A model generated the notes under the pieces. That model had not been told where the DNA came from. It ran no database searches and saw only the letters and a program-made list of their open reading frames with translations. Of a stretch of 64,000 nucleotides of DNA, positions 43,544 through 55,418 are shown in pieces. Both the position numbers and the translations under genes were made by a program. The stretch spans positions 84,513,162-84,577,161 of the forward strand of contig NC_086027.1 in assembly GCF_036323735.1 (NCBI RefSeq), in the 5' to 3' direction. Each line of letters opens with the position of its first letter. The first letter of the stretch is position 1. The DNA comes from Rattus norvegicus. Its lineage: Eukaryota; Chordata; Mammalia; Rodentia; Muridae.

Positions 43544-44824
43544 GGTACTGGGGAGGAGTCAGGGCCAATTCAACAGACCTGCCACAGCAGGTTTCTACTA
43601 GTAGTGGGGGAAGGGAAGGTGACTGGATGGGGTGTTTAGTGGTTTCCTCCCTCCCCATTCTTTTTTTGGCACGGCGCTGAGTTAAACCTAGGGCCAGTAT
43701 TTTCAGGGTGTAACCGAAGATGGCTACACATCACACTTTCTACTTCTGAGCTGATCCCCTACTCCCCACTTGTGGCTCTTAGTCAGTGAAAGACAGGACA
43801 CTTCTTGATAAGTGAAGCGAGGGTCAGGAAAGTCAGTTCCCTTGTGGCTTCTTGCCTCTCAGCTGTAATCCCTGATGAACACCTTTCAAAATGCCGGCTG
43901 AGCCAAGGGAACAGCAAAACCAAGGCAGCCTGATGAGGCTGGCCTGAGGCTCTCTCTTTGTTACAGCTCTGCCTTTAAGAGCTCTCTAGAGCCGGGCTAG
44001 CCAGCTAGCAGCAGGTAGAGAGGTTTAGCCACTCTCAAGGCCCCTTGGTTTTCATGGTGGGATAAAGAGATTCTATTCCATCAGTCATCTGATCCACCTT
44101 GTCTTCGGATCATGTCGAAACTCCTTTTGGCTGGATCCCCCAGATCATAATGAAAAGGCAGATTAACCTGATTACAGAGGTCGGCCAACTCAGTGCTCTC
44201 AGTTAAATGACACCCACCACGGACCCCGGAGCGGCTCCCAGCACTGTTCCCTGGCTTCGTTATTACAATGACTTCATTTAATAAACCCGCTGTCAGCACG
44301 CCGCTAATCCTCAGTGAAGTTTAAGTATGAGAGTCCTTGTTAGCCATGATTAAGCGACATGGATGGTTAACAAAATTTTCTCATGCCCTAGGATTCATTT
44401 TCATTAAGAATCTAAATTGATTTAAAAAAAAAAAAAGAAACCTTCTACAAGAGTACCTGATTGACAGCGACTTTATGGGTTTTCATGATGAAGGCTTGTT
44501 AGCAGGAAATCGATTTAATTGTTCAACCTGACTATACGTTTGGCTGTGTGCTAGGACGCATTTCCTTCGCAGGGTTCTGTTTGCCCTCCCATCCCTTTCC
44601 CACTTTACTGTTTGGGTCCTGCCAGTATAGCAGGATGGGTGTTCTTCACAGATTTATCATCTTTTAAGAGGTGCAGCGTATTCCCCAGGGGCGGGGGCAG
44701 TGTAAGGAACCGTTTTCTTTAGTTTGACCTGTGGCGTCAGCCTGGGGTCTTGTTACCCGACTGACCTGTTCTCATTTCACCTTGAACCCTTTCCCCTCAG
44801 CTGACCTTTTGCTGGAATCCTTAT
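43544..44824. other. unique sequence with a candidate regulatory block
   Basis: The repeat-free part at 44060-44430 combines CpG-containing DNA with AT-rich cores (CTTCATTTAATAAACC, GCCGCTAATCC, GCCATGATTAAGCG, GAATCTAAATTGATTT). An A run lies at 44423-44434. No gene is recognised. Confidence 0.35.
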
Positions 44825-45040
44825 TATTTGCTCCCCTCCCCTCCCCGACCTTTCACTTTCTTTCCTTTCCCTATACAGCCAAGGATGACTTTGAACTCCC
44901 GATTGTCCCACTCCTCACTGAGCACTGGGCTTACAAAGCAGATGCTGCCATGCTGGTTTAGGTGGTATTAGGAATCTAGCCTCGGGCTTCCTGCATGCTC
45001 TGAAAGCACCCCATTGACTGAGATACTTCCTCACCGCCCC
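44825..45040 (-). mobile_element. B4-type SINE, antisense, diverged
   Basis: CAAGGATGACTTTGAACTCC and GAGCACTGGGCTTACAAAG (B1-like), then GGGCTTCCTGCATGCTCTGA and CCCATTGACTGAGATACTTCC (ID-like). Confidence 0.6.
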
Positions 45041-45496
45041 CCCCTGCCCCTGTCCCTTGAACACTGTGTTCACTTGAGTCCTTGGAGACGCAGATGTCAA
45101 AACAGGCCCAAACATGTGAGGATTTTGTAGGAGAGACTCTTTCTGGATAGAAAGTGGGACTGAGCTGAGAGAGTCCAGGAGCCTCAGGCCTCTAAGACAA
45201 GTCTGAATCCCCAGTGAAGAAGGAAGCTGTGGTGGGTCTAGGCCAAGGAAGCTCCACGAGGCCCCCAGGGCCTCAGAGACAAAGCTGATTACAGCTTGAG
45301 GACTATTTCCCTCAACATCCTTGCTGTATGCAATGGTCTCTGTCTAAGGCGGTCCCACTTCAGAAGGAGCTCGGGGACTCTTGATGAGTGATCCAGGTTG
45401 GAAACAGAGGTCTGTGAGAGCCTTCCCACAGCTACCATTGAGTCAAGGTCTAGAGTTAAGCCAAGTACGACTGAAGAAAAAGATTCTGACTGGTGC
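45041..45496. other. unique sequence, no gene recognised
   Basis: No repeat or coding signal is visible. Confidence 0.5.
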
Positions 45497-45600
45497 TCAG
45501 AGGTTAAGAGCACTGACTGCTCTTCCAGAGGTCCTGAGTTCAAATCCCAGCAACCACCAGCAATGCAGCACAGATAAATATCAATATTGATGTGCCCATG
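45497..45600 (+). mobile_element. truncated B2 SINE, sense
   Basis: GGTTAAGAGCACTGACTGCT, CTTCCAGAGGTCCTGAGTTC and AAATCCCAGCAACCACCAGC are the tRNA-related half of B2. The 3' half has been replaced by AT-rich sequence. Confidence 0.9.
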
Positions 45601-45984
45601 ATTGGAATAAATATTATATATTCCATTATATGTATATAACATTAACCTATACAGAGGCTAATGTTCCTCCAAGAATCTACAGGTTTTCAAATAAAAAGCC
45701 CAGTGCTTTAGGGACACCTCCTCTAGAGTTCTTGGTCACAGGCATCCTAGAGACCCCAAAGTGATACAGTTTATTGTCATTGACCTTGTGTGTTGACCAT
45801 AACTTGATGGTAAGACCCTGCTGCTGAAGACATTTTGGTCACAGAACATGGAGAATCCAAACTTGTACTGACCACGGAGCTTCCTGTTGCTACAGTGCAG
45901 CGTGTGCTTTTCAGGCTGCTGTGGGAGAAGAGTTACCAACCATCTCACCCCGCCCTTCGAGCTACAGGCACAATGGGCATGGCA
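45601..45984. other. unique sequence, no gene recognised
   Basis: No gene is recognised; the right part may belong to the LTR that follows. Confidence 0.45.
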
Positions 45985-46560
45985 GAATATGGTTGATGTC
46001 TATATGCGGGTGAGGGCAGGCACAAGATAAGGCAAGAGCCTGTGATTGGGCAGTGGAAAAGGAAGGCGGGCTGAGAGTTTGAGAGACAGAGAGTACAGAG
46101 ACAGAGAAGGAAGGAAGATGGAGGAAGAGAAGGACCCAGATCTGTGTGGCTTTAAGTAGCCACAGGTAGTTATGAATATCTTTCTTATAAGGGATGGATA
46201 ATTACAGGACAATTTGTCCTATCTAGGAGCGCGGTTTATATCAATATCAATTGGCTCTGGGTTTATTGTGTGGATGTTTTGTGGGGTGAGAATCTCAAAT
46301 ATAAATCTGATTGATAAATTACAAGCCTCTGGAGTTTTGGTGTTGCCGGGTTACTGGGAATCGTGACTATAACTACAAGGCGTGGATGGCTGCATGGGGC
46401 TGGCATGACAGCAACCCGCCATGGGAACTTAGTGAGTTGGGTATAGACATTACAGGAGCTCCTGGCCACAGAATCTGCTGAGATTAGAACACCGCTGGTG
46501 CCATGTGGCCTGCCGGTGCCGGTGCTAGTGTGAGATGTGGTTCATTTTTTAATATTTCCC
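45985..46560 (+). mobile_element. probable rodent ERV LTR, sense
   Basis: Shares GCCTGTGATTGGGCAG, AAGGCGGGC and a GA-rich middle with the antisense element at 23925-24350. The downstream part, CAATTGGCTCTGGGTTTATT, is LTR-like. Boundaries are not defined. Confidence 0.45.
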
Positions 46561-47263
46561 GCTGCTACACATGGGTATCACAGTGTCAGGAGTGTTATGG
46601 AGATAACCAACTGCTTTCTGATTGGTTTTAAGTTCAGCTTCACAGCAGGGACTGTCTGGCTCTGTAAATCTGTCTAAGAACCTATAACTGGGGGAACTCA
46701 CAGACCCCATGGGTAAACCTACTACTATTATTTTGCCAAGTGGACGTAGCATCAAACTGCCCTCTAAATTCATATCTTTATGTCCATAAATTAGGGCAAC
46801 TCTCAGACATCAGAGAAGTCTCTTTGCGCAGAGGATGATGGTTAAAGCAGAAACTCATAAATGGCCAGATGCAGAGTGCTCAGGCACAAACAGGGCATGT
46901 TTACCGCACCTCCTTCCCCAAAGGCTCATGGAGCATGTGTAAGAGAAGATGGAAAGAGTGTAAGAGCCAACGTCACAGAGTACTGGAGTGAAACGTGCCT
47001 CATGAACTCACAGTCCAGGTGTGGTTGCCCGCATAAGACCTGCGCAGGATCAAGCCAGTTTAGAAGCCTAGAGTGATTTAGGGAGGGACTCACAAGCTCC
47101 CAACCCTATCTGAGGGAGGCAGATTTTTTTTTTGTACTGTTCCTGATACACCACTCTGGTGATTAGTCCTATACCCATGAGTGTATAGGACACAAATTAG
47201 TCTAATGTGGTTAAAACAAACAAACAAGCAAACAAGAAGTTGGGAACGAGTGGTGGTGTGTGC

Positions 47264-47268
<5 letters not shown>
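46561..47268. other. unique sequence, no gene recognised
   Basis: No repeat or coding signal is visible. Confidence 0.5.

Positions 47269-47302
<34 letters not shown>
47269..47302. repeat. (TG)n microsatellite
   Basis: About 17 TG units. Confidence 0.98.
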
Positions 47303-47307
<5 letters not shown>

Positions 47308-47483
47308 ACTTAAGGGGGGATTAAATATGATCAAAATATATTATATGCTTTTATGAGATTTTTCAAAGAATAAAGACATTGCATTTAAAACATTGAAAAT
47401 AAATGTACAACGTAAGTGTAGCAGCGTGTTCTTTTAGAGGGTAAGCATGTTTCCTCCCCGTCTGAGCAAGAGAAGGTCAAGAA

Positions 47484-47533
47484 TTCGGTCCCCAGCTCCG
47501 AAAAAAAAAGAACCAAAAAAAAAAAAAAAAAAA
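47484..47533 (+). mobile_element. 5'-truncated ID SINE with TSD
   Basis: Only the 3' end of the core remains, TTCGGTCCCCAGCTCCG, plus AAAAAAAAAGAACC and an A run. A perfect 16-bp TSD AAGAGAAGGTCAAGAA at 47468-47483 and 47534-47549 shows that truncation happened at insertion rather than by later deletion. Confidence 0.95.
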
Positions 47534-47650
47534 AAGAGAAGGTCAAGAAGGTGTTTTGGTTGATCTGAGGAAAACATTATGTTGGATCACTTCTCCTTTC
47601 TGCCCCAGGAAGATGGCTGGGGCTCTTAGTGACATGGAAAAAGACTATGG

Positions 47651-47735
47651 GGGCTGGGGATTTAGCTCAGTGGTAGAGCGCTTACCTAGGAAGCGCAAGG
47701 CCCTGGGTTTGGTCCCCAGCTCCGAAAAAAAGAAC

Positions 47736-47762
<27 letters not shown>
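47651..47762 (+). mobile_element. ID SINE, sense
   Basis: Full-length core with one change (GGGTTTGGTCC) and a long A run. TSD AAAAAGACTATGG at 47638-47650 and 47763-47775. Confidence 0.98.
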
Positions 47763-47769
<7 letters not shown>

Positions 47770-47775
47770 CTATGG

Positions 47776-49829
47776 CTGTCTGCTTTCCAGAAAAGGGGGT
47801 ATGAATAGATATTTGGGGACCAGAGCATGGGAGAAGAAAAGACGCCCGGGACTGCGGGTTCTGAGGGAAGTTGAGCCCACATGTGCCCTGCACACCAGGG
47901 GTGGCTTGCAGTCCAGGAAGCAGGGGACCATGGGAGCCGAGAGGGAAGGAGGTAAAGGCTGTTCTAATGAACTGCTGTCATGAGAGATGGGTGCAGGGCC
48001 ACAGCGGGCTTCACGTTCTTGGCTTGCTCTTCCTACTTGCCTGGCCTCTGCTCCCAGGGATCTGGGAGAGTCCTTGCAGGTAGTGACCCTACTACTCTGT
48101 GGTGCCCCTGTTTGGAAAGAGGCTGAAACATACGAATGCCTTTGGGGACCTATGGGCGAGCAGAGAGACTGGACATCTTAGTTACAAAGAGCTGAGGGGC
48201 AAAACAGGCTTTTAAAATCTTTTTTATTTATTGATAAGTTGGAGTATTAGTCACTGTGATAAATACTAGATGGACTTTCTTTAGGCATCTTTGAAATAAG
48301 AAAAGGATTTTGTGTGGTTCTCTCCGGTTAGTAATGAGGGGTAGGAGGAGGGGAGGGAGGGCAGTTAAGGATTGTAAACAACTCCAGGGCTGGGATTACC
48401 TTCACTGGACTGCATAAAATCCAGATGGGTCTTCTCCTTGTTCCTGTCTCTCCTGGTTTTCTGAAGTCCCCCAACGCACATAAAAAATCAGGTACATTAT
48501 CTTCTATGCTTGGCTTCATAAAAATTAATTACAGGGAAAATGTATGCTGTGATGTATTCATGCTACTCCACTGAGAGAGGAGTCTTTGCGGCACTTTCTC
48601 CTGCGAATAGAACTCAACAGTTCTCCTTTGCACTGTAAAATGGTACTATAGTCGTGCAATGGTACTATAGTCGTGCAATGGTATTACAATTGTCCTGTGG
48701 TACTCATGGTGGCACTGCATATAAGGCACTGCATAAGCCTGTTGAGTTCTGGATTTTACAGGTTTGGGGAGGGGGCTGTGGAGCTCCACTTTTCAATCAC
48801 CCGGGATTAAACTTGGCATTTAGGATTTTGTGCAAAGCCGGTCCTGGCTGGTTAATACTCATTCTGACCAACTGTGTGAAGAAAAATCAATTCCACTCAG
48901 GCACTCAGCCAACACACGCTGGTTACTGGTGGACTGGGTTTGTGGAAACTGGCAGTGTCCTTTCTGAAGTGGGACTTGTGCCTCAGTGGTCCATGTCTGT
49001 GTCATGGCGGCTGTCAAAATATTTTGAGTGTTGTAGGTCTTATATCTATACTTTTTCTTTTCTCGCGTGTAGGTCGGATTATCAAGCTGTAACCCAAGAT
49101 ATTATTATGTCTAGCTATGAAAACAAGCTCCAACTGACATGTCTAAAATTTATGGGCACCTGATGAAGTGTAATGGATTTACAAGGAGCTACCCTGAGGC
49201 TTCATCAAGGCAGGCCACTGAATTCTGTTAAAATAATTGTTCTATTTACAGCCCATTGGACTTCTAATGGGCAGACTGCCAATTAGGGTTGATCATCTGT
49301 ATAATTATATATAGGTCAGCAGCATCCCTTATGTGTGACCCATTCCTTTCTAGAGCCCAGTTTCATGGGGATGCTCTTCTAGTCCAGCCTTAGTCTGCCT
49401 TTCTGAGTTCTGGGATGGGACAGCTTGCCTGGCTAGCTCCTCGTGGGACTGGACACACACTTTTATGTAAGATCATGATTGATGGATGACCTCCTGTTGT
49501 GACAGCCTTAGCTCTGAGTGTTATCCCCTACCAACACTGTGTTTCTGAGAGAGCACTTTGAATTGGGACCAAGAGGGGAAAAGGAAGAAAAATTTGGTGG
49601 CGATGTAATTACAGCGAAGTGGGAGATTGTGTTTCTCCCTTCCAGTTTTTCTGGGCCACTGTAAACAAATCTAGCTGAGAACAGCTCGTCATATGAAGTA
49701 GACTTCAGGTATAGAACTGACCCATGATTCCAAACACATAGTTATGATGTGTAATAATAATAATAATCAATAAAATAACAGTTGTCACATGGGTGGGCAG
49801 TGGGCCACACCCAGGGTGAGATGGGTTCA
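47776..49829. other. unique sequence with a tandem duplication and a long frame
   Basis: AATGGTACTATAGTCGTGC is tandemly duplicated at about 48639-48678. A 169-codon + strand frame starts in it (48654) and runs to 49163 with no domain, signal peptide or splice support. AT-rich, homeodomain-like cores (AAAATAATTG, GCCAATTAGGG, GTATAATTATATA) lie at 49225-49315. Confidence 0.4.
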
Positions 49830-49965
49830 CATACAGTATCTCGATTTTCGGGACAACACCTTTGAAACTAGGCATCGTTTCTCCATTTTATGGATATATA
49901 ACCCCGGGTTTTAGAGACTTAGGACCAAGGCTTATTTGGTTTAGCAGGAAGTTCTAAGTCCACCC
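49830..49965 (-). mobile_element. MIR SINE, antisense
   Basis: CATACAGTATCTCGATTTTC, GAAACTAGGCATCGTTTCTC and CATTTTATGGATATATAACC follow antisense MIR. Confidence 0.7.
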
Positions 49966-51159
49966 TTGTTACTTTGTATCTTTAAAAAAAAAAAAAGTCC
50001 CAGTCCACCAACCATGTTTCTGAGATCAGGTTTGTGTGCAGAATTCACGTTTCCTGCTCGCTTCTCCAGTCAAGGTTATCTTGAGCACAGAAAGTTCTTT
50101 AAATATTTCAACCACCTGTCACCCAAGGAATGTTATGAAGCCAGGTTATCCCTGAAGTGTCCCCATGCCCCTTGGCATACAAACAGCTCTAGCTGGTTTA
50201 AAATTAGACGTGAAATTATTTCACATAGCTGCCGTGCAGCGTGGCTCGGCGCAGCTTTCAAAGCAGCCTCAATTGCACTGAACTTCACAGAAACAGATAA
50301 TCAGAGGCTAGAACCGAGAGCACAGTTCCTGCCTCCTAACTGGCACAAAGTGGGGACATCTGTTCTGCATGAAGCCTGGGTCAGGCCTCCGCTCTCATCT
50401 GTGACCTCCTGCGGTTGGGAGGGAAGGTCCTGGATTATGTGCAGACTCCTGAGAACACTGGAAGCTAGAGGGAAACCAGCAGGAACAAACCACCCTAATT
50501 GGTCTGAATCCTCCCTTAACCGTCAGTGATAATTTGGGGGTTGGTAGCTTGTCTTCTATAATTACCATTTCCCTTCTGAAGATAGAATTTCTTGTTTTGG
50601 GTGCAGGGGCATGCAGTTACACTCCACGGGCTTTTATGGGGATGGTCCTTGCCCTGAGACGTCTGACTTTCCTTTGGGATGAGTGATCCAGATTGTAGAG
50701 TTTGACAAGTTTGTTTCAGGCCTTCCTTCCGTGACCTCAGTGTACCGTAGCTGTCATCAGTGGTTGGCATTATTTAATGCTCAGGATGGAATAAGTATTC
50801 AAACTCTCAAACCTGGTCTGAGGCTTTACTTGATGCTGTTGTTGGAGTTTTCAAAAGCCCTGTTTATCCAGAGGTAGCTACGATCCTAGGGCCCTTCAGA
50901 AATATGTATGCTCCTGAGAAGGCTGGGCAGCCTCAGGCTCCCCGAGTGCACTGGGGTTGTATTTGGGACAGAGGTAGATGGAAGATTTCTTCTAAAACTT
51001 TAGGATTATAACAGCCCCTCTTACGCCATTTCTTCTTTCCATCAGCAGTATAAATTCTTTATTGAAAACTGGAAAAACAAAACAAAACATGAGGAGGCTA
51101 CAAAAAGAATAAAGGTTCTTTTTGACTGGAGAAAAAAAAGAAAACTGAATAAAAAAGGG
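49966..51159. other. unique sequence with the longest non-repeat frame
   Basis: A 187-codon + strand frame runs from ATG 49966 to 50529. It begins with a Lys run read from the A tract at 49983-49995, and has no recognisable domain, membrane segment or splice-site bounds. By a rough stop-codon estimate, a frame this long is not rare in 64 kb of six-frame DNA. The sequence at 50085-50330 is repeat-free and looks regulatory (TTTAAATATTTCAACC, TTTAAAATTAGACG, GAAATTATTTCAC). Confidence 0.35.
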
Positions 51160-51480
51160 CAGGGGTGACTCAGTGAGCAACAGTGCTTGCTCTGCAAACA
51201 CGAAGATCCGAGTTCGAATCCCCAGGACCCACGCAAAAAGCTGGGTGTAAGTGCATTTGTCCATAACCCTGGCGTTGTGGGGCAGGGGGTAGGCAGATTG
51301 GAAGAACTCATTGTCTAGCCAGAGGAGTCAAAGCACTGAGCTTCCAGTTCAATGAGTGACTCTGTCTTAAAGTAACATGGAGAGTGCTATAGGAGACACC
51401 TCAGCATGTGTTGCATGTATTCATGGATACCAGAGCACGCACATGCACTCACCATATACACATACCATATATGCACCCAT
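51160..51480 (+). mobile_element. B4-type SINE, sense
   Basis: GGGGTGACTCAGTGAGCAAC, GATCCGAGTTCGAATCCCCA (ID-like), then GTGACTCTGTCTTAAAGTAA and GTGCTATAGGAGACACCTCA (B1-like end), and a CACA-rich tail. Confidence 0.7.
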
Positions 51481-51614
51481 ATAATAACACATCAAGTGCA
51501 TGCATTCCCCTACCCTACACTTTTTTTTTTATAATATTGAAGATTGATCTAAGGACCTTCTACATGGTAGAACTATTTAACTATACTGAACTATATAACC
51601 AGTCCCTTTTCTAC

Positions 51615-51730
51615 TTTTTTGAGACAGAGTCTCACTAAGTTGTCCAGGATGGCTTTGAACTAGTTCCGTAGCCCAAGAAAGCTTGCATTTTGTCCTCCCA
51701 AATGGAATCACAGACTTGGGCCTCTAGGCC
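51615..51730 (-). mobile_element. B1-related SINE, antisense, diverged
   Basis: TTTTTTGAGACAGAGTCTCA, GGATGGCTTTGAACTAG and TGGAATCACAGACTTGGGCC follow antisense B1. Confidence 0.8.
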
Positions 51731-52270
51731 CAGCAGTCAGAGGAATGAATTATCAATCTTGGAACATGGGTCTCAATACACACATATGTACTCTTCAGGG
51801 CAGAGAAAACAGGGAACTTCTGAATAAAATGTGTGCGTCCTATGCCATTTTCTGGTAGAGATTACAATATGGTGTGGCAGGCAAAACTGGGCGAGGAATA
51901 TATGAGATTTCTTACACATTTATAGCATCATGGGAATCTATAGTTATCTTGAAACAAGAAGGTTAAACAAAACAACACTGCAAACTTCCTCACATTCATC
52001 ATGTTCAATCTCTCTTTTCCCATCCTGTGGCATTCCACTGTAGAGGACTCTCTTCCGAGATGAATTGCCACCATTTTCGTCATCTTACGAGCGGTCACCA
52101 CAGCTGGGCTTGTTGACTGTGGAGGGTTCCTCATAGAAAGAGGGATGGGGAGGGTGAAGGGACCTTTACCCGAGTATCTACTGCTCCTCCCATACGGTTG
52201 CATGCAATTCTGCAGGAATTGCCCATGACTTCAGGAAAGGGCTAGAGTCTACAGCAAAAAGAGGACTAGG
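51731..52270. other. unique sequence, no gene recognised
   Basis: No repeat or coding signal is visible. Confidence 0.5.
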
Positions 52271-52510
52271 AGAGGGGCTCTCCACTTTCCCAGTGCTGCA
52301 AACCTTTATACAGTTCCTTATGTGGTGGTGACCTCCCAACCATAAAATTATTTCACTGCTACTTCATAACTATATGACTATAGCTACTATTGTTACTGTT
52401 ATGAATTATAATGTAAATAAGTGATATGCAGGATATCTGGTATGTGACCTCTGTGAAAGGGTCATTTGATCCCCAAAGGAATCACCACCCGTGATTCCTG
52501 AAAACTGCTG
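52271..52510 (+). mobile_element. URR1 hAT-Charlie DNA element, sense
   Basis: GTGCTGCAAACCTTTATACA, GTGGTGACCTCCCAACCATA, GATATGCAGGATATCTGGTA and GAAAGGGTCATTTGATCCCC follow URR1. The terminal repeats are degraded (CTCTCCACTTTCCC; CTGAAAACTGCTG). Confidence 0.92.
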
Positions 52511-53480
52511 ATCTACACAGTCATTTAGGCATCACCGTCCCTGCTGGGTGCAGATCTTCAGTGTGGCTGCTTTAACTCCATCCATGTACCTGCCCACAGC
52601 CTTCACCCATTGCTAGGTATGTGAGCCTAACAAACTTATTGGTTCCCCAGAGTGAACCTTGGTGGATTTGTGGTCGGGGGCCTTAAGAGTAGACATTGTT
52701 TACTGCTCTCCCGGCCCCCACCAGGGGGACACATTATTAACATGTACTCTAGGAGCTGAGATATTGAATCGGAGCCCTAAGGTGAATGGAATCAATGTAT
52801 CTGGGATGGGAGAGGAGGAGGGACCTGAGGAGATGGGGCTAGACGAGGTGATCTCCCTGGGTAGGAAGAGGACCAAGAGACAAGGTGAGTGGGTGAGCCC
52901 TGGGGCCTCAGCAAACAAAGGAGAAGTCTGGCCAGAAGGGCAGGAGTTTGTCTTGGTGTAGGAAGGCCCTCCGAGCTCCTGACATGAATGGGATTGGGAG
53001 GGCCATAAGATCCTTTCCAGATGTGCATCTCAGATACATGCAATTCTGCATTAATTGCCCATGATGTCAGAAAGGGGCTAGAGTCTATAGGAAGGGAAGG
53101 ACTGGGAGAGGGGGAAAGGAGGATCCTGGGGGAAGTCTTGAGGGTAAAGACCCCTGGCTTGGGAGCAGATCAGTTGGCTCCAAAGATGATAAAATGCCAG
53201 GTAAGCCCCGAAAGACAGTTCAAATCTGAGCACAAAAGATGAAGAGCAGAAGATGGCTGAAGGAGATGGGTCTAGGAGAGGATGGGGAAGGAAGTGAAAC
53301 ACGAAGAAATTAAGTTTGGTTGAGCAAGAAGTGGGGGAGTTGGGGTAAAGGTAAGAGCTAGGGTAGGGGCCAAATGATGGTTTCTGAGGAGGTTGGTCCA
53401 TAGGGGTGGGGTCATTGAAGGCTCTGTGAGGAAGTAGAGCTCTGCTTTGGGTTTTTGGAGAGATTGATCTGGAAGACTGA
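52511..53480. other. unique sequence, no gene recognised
   Basis: Purine-rich. Phrases from 52220-52270 (AGGGGCTAGAGTCTA, GACTGGGAGAGGGG) recur at 53077-53115, suggesting an old local duplication. No gene is recognised. Confidence 0.4.
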
Positions 53481-53902
<422 letters not shown>

Positions 53903-54115
53903 GAGCTGGAGAGGTGGCTCAGTGGTTAAGAGCACTGGCTGCTCTTGCAGAGGACTTGTACTTGGTTCTCAGTTCCCATGTCGGGTGGCTCACCACTGCC
54001 TATGACTCCAGCTCCAGGGAATGCTCACACCTCTGGCCTCTGTAGGCACTACACTTTATGTGCACAAACCTGTAAGCAGACATTGCCGTGTACACACGAT
54101 TAAAACATTAAAAAG
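53903..54115 (+). mobile_element. B3 SINE, sense
   Basis: GAGCTGGAGAGGTGGCTCAG, TTAAGAGCACTGGCTGCTCT, TGCAGAGGACTTGTACTTGG, GACTCCAGCTCCAGGGAATG and CCTCTGGCCTCTGTAGGCAC follow full-length B3. Confidence 0.95.
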
Positions 54116-54704
54116 TAAAAGGGAAACTTTGCCGAAGTCTGACTATCATATTTGCTTACTTCCCGTTGGTTAGAGCTTAGGCACATAGGCCCCGCTAACT
54201 AGATGAGATCTGGGAAATGTATTCCTCTAACTGGATGGTCCCGTGAGCTGCTAAAACTCAGGAGTTACTTACTAAGGGGAAGGGGAGATGGGATGTTGGA
54301 GAGGGCAGCTTGTAGGTTCTGTCTCAGAATGTGAATTCAAGGGCTGGGAAAGGGTATGTAGGGGAGTGGGGTGGGGGTATGTGACATACTTTCAGGCAAT
54401 AATGACTAGGCTTGACAACTGATTAGAGATGGGGGAAAATAAGAAATTTGAAGCTTGGGTAAAATGAAAAGGTGAATAAACTAGTAAGTGTCGAGCAGGC
54501 AGGCGCTGCTTTAGTGTTTTCACACAATCTCCCACCATTTCTCTTGGGCTTGTGGTGAGAGAGAGAGACTGCTAACTGTAGGTGGCACCATTCGATGGGG
54601 TGGGGTCCTACATCGACTGGAAAAAGGAGGGAGAGATCTGAACACTGTCTTCATCTATCATTCTTTGCTTGCTAACTGTGGGTACAATCAATCTTACATG
54701 AGAT
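54116..54704. other. unique sequence, no gene recognised
   Basis: No repeat or coding signal is visible. Confidence 0.5.
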
Positions 54705-54879
54705 TGTTTGCTTGTTTGTTTATTTGAGTACACTGTCCCTGTCTTCAGACACACCAGAAGGTAGCATTGAATCCCATTACAGATGGTTGTGAGCTACCAT
54801 GTTGGTTTCCGGGACTTGAACTCAGGACCTCTGGAAGAGCAGTCAGTGCGCTTAACCACTGAGCCATTTCTCCAGCCCT
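54705..54879 (-). mobile_element. B2 SINE, antisense
   Basis: TTTGAGTACACTGTCCCTGT, CCCATTACAGATGGTTGTGA and ACTGAGCCATTTCTCCAGCC are antisense B2. Confidence 0.95.
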
Positions 54880-54954
54880 GTTTATTATTTTTTTTAATGT
54901 ACCATTTTCAGGCATTTTGTCACAGTGGTGAGCAGAGAAACTAACATATTGTGC

Positions 54955-55040
54955 TTATCTCGTGGATAAGACGATGAGGCCTAGGGAGGAGAACTTACTC
55001 GTCCTAAGTGTTAGAGCCAGTGTTGAACTGAGCTTGGAAA
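54955..55040 (-). mobile_element. MIR-like fragment, antisense
   Basis: GACGATGAGGCCTAGGGAGG, TAGAGCCAGTGTTGAACTG fit antisense MIR. Weak. Confidence 0.5.
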
Positions 55041-55230
55041 AACAGTCAAAGTGTGGATGATTTTCCATATATTTTGATCATTGGCAGTTCTGAGCCTTGG
55101 CCTGGGATGGTCCCTGAACACTGGCAATACCTTTTGGGTTCTCCGGTTAGTTTTGGAGGTTGCAATCAGATTTTCCAGTTGGTCGGGAAGTAGGCTGCCC
55201 CAGAACCTATGTTATCAGATCCAAATGGAC

Positions 55231-55347
55231 TAAGAAGGAAAGAAAGAAAAAAAGAAAGAAAGGAAAGAAGGGTGGAAGCAAGAAAGAAAGGAAGAAAAGA
55301 AGGAAGGAAGGAAGGAAGGAAGGAAGGGAGGGAGGGAGGGAGGAAGG

Positions 55348-55418
<71 letters not shown>
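55231..55418. repeat. long purine tract (GAAA/GGAA/GGGA/GA)
   Basis: Almost pure purine for about 188 bp, changing from GAAA-rich to GGAA, GGGA and then GA units. It explains the Lys/Arg/Glu-rich frames. Confidence 0.99.

Noticed and set aside
50085..50330. homeobox or other developmental exon
   Set aside because: The sequence looks constrained, but no frame shows homeodomain or other recognisable residues; kept only as a possible regulatory block.
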